Assembly (NCBI RefSeq): GCF_011397635.1
Contig: NC_064759.1
Location: 23,274,428-23,338,427, forward strand
Origin: Epinephelus fuscoguttatus
Lineage: Eukaryota; Chordata; Actinopteri; Perciformes; Serranidae
Direction of reading: 5' to 3'
Length of the DNA: 64,000 nucleotides
The position numbers were made by a program, and so were the translations under genes. This document shows, in pieces, positions 60,120-64,000 of the stretch. Below the pieces are notes generated by a model. That model was given only the letters and a program-made list of their open reading frames with translations. It made no database searches and had not been told where the DNA came from. Each line of letters starts with the position of its first letter. The stretch's first letter is position 1.

Positions 60120-61293
60120 GGTGTGTTTTTGGGTTTCTGCTAATGGCCTAAAGGGGAAGAGGCACTGGGAGCGGCCTGTGACAAAAAGGCACATAACTTC
60201 TAAATGGATTCAGATAATATGAACGAACTTTATAGAAAGACACAGACAGACAGACAGACAGACAGACATATACACTCACACCATTTTGCCATGTACCCTT
60301 TCATAAGTAATGAACAGGTTGTCTTAGAAGACATTACTGCACTAGTTACAAGTGTTTGTGAGGTTGTGTGTCTGTGAATGTGTAAAGGTGTGGATGCATG
60401 CACGTACATGATTGCAGGTGTTGCAAATCAGTGCTTATTTGAATACTTAAAATAAAGCAAGGCTGTAAAGCGGTGTTGTCAGTGATAATGTCCTGAAATC
60501 TCATTTAGCCACTCGTTAGTAACCACCTCTTTTAAGACACATAAAAGCCGCAAAACTCACAGGTGGGGCATTCACTGACATATTTTATACTGTAACGTAA
60601 AAGTCTCATGAGCTTGTGTTAACCACAGACCTTATTTCAGGCATCTAACAAAAAACCCATTCAAAAATACCATTTACTTCAAGACAAGGGAAGTGGGAGT
60701 GCAAAAATGCCAACTCATTTCTAGGTTTTAGGACTAATTTCCTGCACCACTCTATTACATTCTCAGTTCGCAAATTTTATCATAAAGTAAAGGGATTATA
60801 AAGATATGTAACCTCAGTATTTCATAAGTTCCTGGTTATGCCCCTGCGTAGTATTTAAACTTTTCTGTAAGTTGTTTAGAAGTAAAGGCAAAGGCAAAAA
60901 ACGTGGGTCAAATAAGACTTTGTTGTGCAATGACTACACTTCCCCCCTATGTTCAACTTTTCTGTTCAATGTCAGCAGCTTTGTTTCAGTACGTCACGGA
61001 TGATAGTCATCAGTTGTGTGTAACAGTATTAGCGTGGAATAAGGCGTTCCTGGAAAATAGCATCTATGCTCAGTGAAAATACCGTGGTTGGAGAGAGGTT
61101 TAAAAATGATTTAATAATATAAAGTGAATCAAAATGCCAATTTTTGACAAATGTTCTTAAATCCATCATTATTACCAGCTGAAAAGTTTGAAAGCAATAT
61201 GTCTATTGTGAAGAATATTACATCAGCAATTCTGTCAACACTGATGGACTGGATTTGTAAATCTGGATCAGTTCAGGCCAAGCTGTGTGTGTG

Positions 61294-61342
<49 letters not shown>

Positions 61343-64000
61343 CATTGGAGTGTGTTCAGACTGTGTATTTGGGTATCTCTGTTTTGCATTAGTAGGAGGG
61401 GGCGTGGGGAGAGCCTGAAACATCTGCCATGTTTTTGTGTTAGTTTAACTGTTGCTACTGTATCAGACTGTGGTCACCAGGGCGGCAGGTAGCGGACTAT
61501 TTCACTTAGAGCCTGTGTGTTGCTCAACCTAATTTAGTCCAGATGAGGTGGAAATGGGCCCAATCCTGACTCATTTAATTTATCTGAAACCTGCTCTGAA
61601 TTTCTCTGAAACTGAAATTGTTACATGTCCAAGCGTGACAACATTGCTTATTTTTTAACTGATTTATAGTCTCTTTATTTCTCCTTAAGTTTCCTCTTAT
61701 TTTACAGTGTTACTATTTTCTTTGATAATGTTCATTTCACTCAGGCAGTATCAAAGCACACTGTTTGACTCTGTAAAAACAGCACACTCACATGACTATA
61801 TAATCTATCTCCATTTGGTGGGGCTTCTTTATCGTCCAAAAAATGTGAATTGAGACTAACAGGAAAAAAAATGTCTGTTTCTTCACTTTTAGCCTCTGAG
61901 CCCAACCTGAAGGTACGATCCAGACTGAAGCAGAAGGTAGCGGAAAGGAGGAGCAGCCCGATGTTGAAGAGAAGAGATGGAAACATCATGACTCCTTACA
62001 AGAAGAGGGCTCTGGAACTAATGGGTATGTAATGTTTTTGGCTATGTGTTGACATTTTTTTTCTTGTTACAACATATGCTGAAAATTGTCTACAACTTAT
62101 TATCTAGTGCTTTAAATGTTCTGCAAGAACATAGTTGTAGTTGTTTCAGAGCTGCATAATAATCAGTCATTTTGCAATGCAGTAGCATATTATGGTCATT
62201 GCACTTTCATGAAAGAAAGACCATTGTAATCAGGCAGCCATGACCGTACACATTAAACTGTTGTGAGGCTGCAGCTGTTGTGCCAAGCCTCTGTGTATGT
62301 GTGTTGTGTGTTGAGTGTGAGCATGCATACTGTGTCTAAACTCCTTGATGTTTCGTAGACTCGACGCCCACTAACAGTGCCCCCGGCTCTGGCCCCAGCT
62401 CTCCCATAGGGGCCTCCAGTGCCTTGGGGGCTGAAAATGGGCCCTCCTCTCTGCCTACTACCACAAAAACTGAGGTATGTCTATAAATCATCCACACTGC
62501 TTTTGATTTGCCAAAAAATGAAGCAAAAGTCATATGGCTGTTGTTATTCCGCATGCAAATCATTTGAATATCAAAACTATACTTTGATGTCAGGGCACTA
62601 AATGCCTGTCTGCCCTTCTGCTTGCAGCTATAAAAACAGCCAGTTGTCCTCTGTCTGTTACACTCCAGTGAAAATGGCTCCCCACACTGACATTAAAGAG
62701 GCACAGCTTGACCCACATGTCTGATTACCTCAAGTTTGCTTATGTAGAGATGACACATTATGCAGTGCAAAAACAACAGTAGAAATTAATGCTGCACATT
62801 AAAGCTGCACATTTTGCTATCCAACATTTTTCTTCCAGATGTGCTGTACAATCAGTTTTATGTTTTGAAAAAAAAAAAAAACATCTTTAGTTTGGCTGTA
62901 AGGTTGCTGTTGGCTTGTCATTGTATTTCTGTCATTGGCTTGGCGGCATGCCTCCTCTGAGTTCTTCGGAGGCGTTTTGCAATGGATTCATGGCTGAGTT
63001 ACTGACCAGAGCTCCCCTTGGACTGAGCTTACAAAGCAGACCATTATAGAGGGTGGCAGATATGACACATCTCTGAACAATCTTAACAGAACAGCTGTGT
63101 TTTCCTTAACCGTCGATGTTTACTCTCCCAGGGATGTCCAACGACACAGAGAAGGGGGAGACGCCCTGACACCGGGCTGAAGGTTGGCGCTTAGGGAGGC
63201 AGACGAACTGTGGAGTTTAATTGATATCCCAGGCACTGGTAGCCAAAGACACCCACATGCTAACAACATAAACACACAGGATTGCTATTATATCAGCCTG
63301 AGCTGAGGCTCTCATGAAAGTCATTGGTGGACTGTGGGGCAACCCGTAGACCTCATGCCTGTTGCAAAAGCAAGGCATGTTTGTGCACCGTTACATTAGG
63401 TATCCTTTTTCAGAGGGAACGGGTCCCTCGGGTCAAATATGGGCCGGATATCCACATACAGGTCACTGAGTACTGGTAGGGGTTGGAAGGATAAACATGG
63501 CTGTTCCAAAACCACATGCTGGCCTGCTTCTCTGCTGGGTACAGGAAGTATGCCCCAGTGCTGATGTTCTCTGAGAGAGTAGCCTGAGGGTGGGGACCGG
63601 GGAGTAAGAACAGGCAGCAGGCCGACTGGGGACTGAAGAACTGAAGGTGGAGCGGTAGATTTAGAGGTGCAGTGTTTTGTAATAGCGTATCATCCTCCCT
63701 GGTGCCATTCTGTGACACTCCAGGAAACTGTTGCTGCATGCCACTCCTTTATATCATGAAAACTCATACCTTTCCCTTTGCAGCAGGGCGGGCTGTTGTT
63801 CGTCATAGTGCATTAACATTTATGCCACTGCTCATGTTGTCTTTTGAAATTGTCCATAGTGGATTTTTAAATCTGTCGCCTCCTCCTAAATCTCTCTGTC
63901 TTTGCTTTGTCCTGTGTGTTTGATGCAGAGATGGCCTTCCCAGCCCAGATTGTTCCGACCTGAGGGCTCTGTGTCGATGCTGAGCTTATACACATCTCCC
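45323..64000 (+). CDS. hdac9: Histone deacetylase 9 (class IIa), N-terminal regulatory half (8 coding exons, 3' end outside window)
   Basis: This nuclear co-repressor binds MEF2 and shuttles to the cytoplasm when phosphorylated. Coding exons are 45323-45431, 52840-53081, 53448-53616, 55927-56050, 56166-56287, 61893-62024, 62359-62474 and 63929-64000. They join in frame to 362 residues. Visible in order are a CtBP-type motif PLDLR (52-56), a Gln-rich helical region (about 68-172), the MEF2-binding segment [15 protein letters not shown] (179-193), LDQSSPP, the first 14-3-3 site RKTASEPNL with Ser257, a basic nuclear signal ([14 protein letters not shown] onward), and SLYTSP at the window edge. 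The sequence is closer to HDAC9 ([25 protein letters not shown]) than to HDAC4, HDAC5 or HDAC7. The deacetylase domain lies beyond 64,000. Which teleost paralogue this is cannot be told. Confidence 0.95.
45432..52839 (+). other. hdac9: hdac9 intron 1 (7.4 kb)
   Basis: No exon, RNA gene or bounded transposon was recognised. It includes a (GT)n tract at 51014-51060, a poly-A run near 49,780, and a MEF2-consensus CTATTTATAA at 51325-51334. The purine- and CpG-poor sequence gives no sign of a second promoter. Confidence 0.55.
51014..51060. repeat. (GT)n microsatellite, interrupted
   Basis: GT run broken by CT and AT units, inside hdac9 intron 1. Confidence 0.92.
52840..53081 (+). CDS. hdac9: hdac9 coding exon 2
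   Basis: Residues 37-117: [20 protein letters not shown], then the Gln-rich helix with [16 protein letters not shown] and [20 protein letters not shown]. Acceptor CCCGCAG, donor GTCAGC, phase 0. Confidence 0.97.
53448..53616 (+). CDS. hdac9: hdac9 coding exon 3
   Basis: Residues 118-173 plus one base: [20 protein letters not shown], a Gln/Glu run, then [18 protein letters not shown]. It continues the Gln-rich coiled oligomerisation region. Acceptor TTCTCAG, donor GTAAGA. The intron before it is only 366 bp. Confidence 0.96.
53617..55926 (+). other. hdac9: hdac9 intron 3 (2.3 kb)
   Basis: AT-rich; its 3' third is the interspersed repeat at 55146-55827. The segment near 53,650-53,770 (GTGGGCCTGAGGCAAAAGCG, then GGGGCCC) also looks repeat-derived but was not bounded. 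Confidence 0.5.
55146..55827. repeat. Interspersed repeat, copy 2
   Basis: It begins CAGTGGAAGTATTCAG and ends TCCACCACTGGGAT. Inside are AACCTTATTTAAGTAAAAGT and TAAAAAGTACAATATTTCCC, the latter shared with copy 1 at 30962-31446. It ends about 100 bp before the acceptor of hdac9 coding exon 4. Confidence 0.65.
55927..56050 (+). CDS. hdac9: hdac9 coding exon 4 (MEF2-binding segment)
   Basis: Residues 174-214 plus two bases: [20 protein letters not shown], then [12 protein letters not shown]. The Leu/Phe face of [10 protein letters not shown] is the MEF2 contact in class IIa HDACs. Acceptor CTCACAG, donor GTGAGT. Confidence 0.97.
56166..56287 (+). CDS. hdac9: hdac9 coding exon 5
   Basis: Residues 215-255 plus one base: [20 protein letters not shown], then KDDFPLRKT. 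The 14-3-3 motif is split across the following 5.6-kb intron. Acceptor GATCAG, donor GTTTGT. Confidence 0.96.
60085..60117. repeat. (GT)n microsatellite
   Basis: Uninterrupted GT run in hdac9 intron 5. Confidence 0.95.
60243..60267. repeat. (CAGA)n tetranucleotide repeat
   Basis: About six tandem units in hdac9 intron 5. Confidence 0.92.
61284..61341. repeat. (GT)n microsatellite
   Basis: A run of about 58 bp with one GAGA interruption near its start, 550 bp before hdac9 coding exon 6. Confidence 0.95.
61893..62024 (+). CDS. hdac9: hdac9 coding exon 6 (14-3-3 site and nuclear signal)
   Basis: Residues 256-299 plus one base: [20 protein letters not shown], then [11 protein letters not shown] and [10 protein letters not shown]. 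Ser257 is the CaMK/PKD-type phosphosite; the basic run is the nuclear localisation signal. Acceptor TTTTAG, donor GTATGT. Confidence 0.97.
62359..62474 (+). CDS. hdac9: hdac9 coding exon 7
   Basis: Residues 300-338: [20 protein letters not shown], then AENGPSS and TTTKTE, the Ser/Pro-rich linker ([10 protein letters not shown] is shared by class IIa members). Acceptor TTCGTAG, donor GTATGT, phase 0. Confidence 0.94.
62475..63928 (+). other. hdac9: hdac9 intron 7 (1.45 kb)
   Basis: No exon seen. Contains a poly-A run near 62,870. Human HDAC9 has additional residues between the exon 7 and exon 8 blocks (in the NETSVLPP to ILIHED region); I found no corresponding exon here. Confidence 0.5.
63929..64000 (+). 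CDS. hdac9: hdac9 coding exon 8 (cut by the window end)
   Basis: Residues 339-362, opening [18 protein letters not shown] and reaching SLYTSP, the conserved start of the SLPNI block in class IIa HDACs. Acceptor GATGCAG. The end lies outside the window. Confidence 0.88.

Larger units (their letters stand above)
56288..61892 (+). other. hdac9: hdac9 intron 5 (5.6 kb)
   Basis: Contains three tandem repeats (60085, 60243, 61284) and otherwise AT-rich single-copy-looking sequence. Mammalian HDAC9 introns carry enhancers of the neighbouring TWIST1 gene; whether any lie here cannot be told from sequence alone. Confidence 0.5.

Overview
The window is vertebrate nuclear DNA, almost certainly from a ray-finned fish. 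Three multi-exon genes are readable by eye with GT/AG splice sites, and every exon junction I checked keeps the frame. The compact introns and AT-rich interspersed repeats look like a percomorph-type teleost, but the species cannot be fixed from the sequence alone. No prokaryotic, viral or CRISPR features were seen.

Layout. (1) 155-2419, minus strand: the first nine coding exons of hacl1, the peroxisomal thiamine-diphosphate enzyme 2-hydroxyacyl-CoA lyase; the rest lies left of the window. (2) About 2.65-4.5 kb: intergenic, with one decayed zinc-finger-like ORF and no biotinidase gene, although human BTD sits between HACL1 and ANKRD28. (3) 4.5-25.5 kb, minus strand: a complete 28-coding-exon ankrd28 (ankyrin subunit of protein phosphatase 6), 1,052 residues by my exon sum. 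It has a 27-nt microexon and several transposon relics in its introns. (4) 25.7-44.8 kb: a gene-poor spacer between two divergent genes. It contains transposon relics and six optimal MEF2-type motifs, three of them identical 10-mers within 1.2 kb. (5) 45,323-64,000, plus strand: the first eight coding exons of hdac9, a class IIa histone deacetylase. They cover the co-repressor, glutamine-rich, MEF2-binding, nuclear-localisation and first 14-3-3 regions; the catalytic domain lies to the right of the window.

How the parts fit together. hacl1 and ankrd28 are ordinary housekeeping neighbours whose human order is also known. The biologically richest signal is upstream of hdac9. HDAC9/MITR binds and represses MEF2, and mammalian HDAC9 is itself a MEF2 target. 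The cluster of perfect MEF2 motifs (one abutting an E-box, one placed like a TATA element before a possible spliced first exon) suggests the same negative-feedback wiring here. This is an inference from motifs and position, not proof. I found no convincing novel enzyme or defence system.
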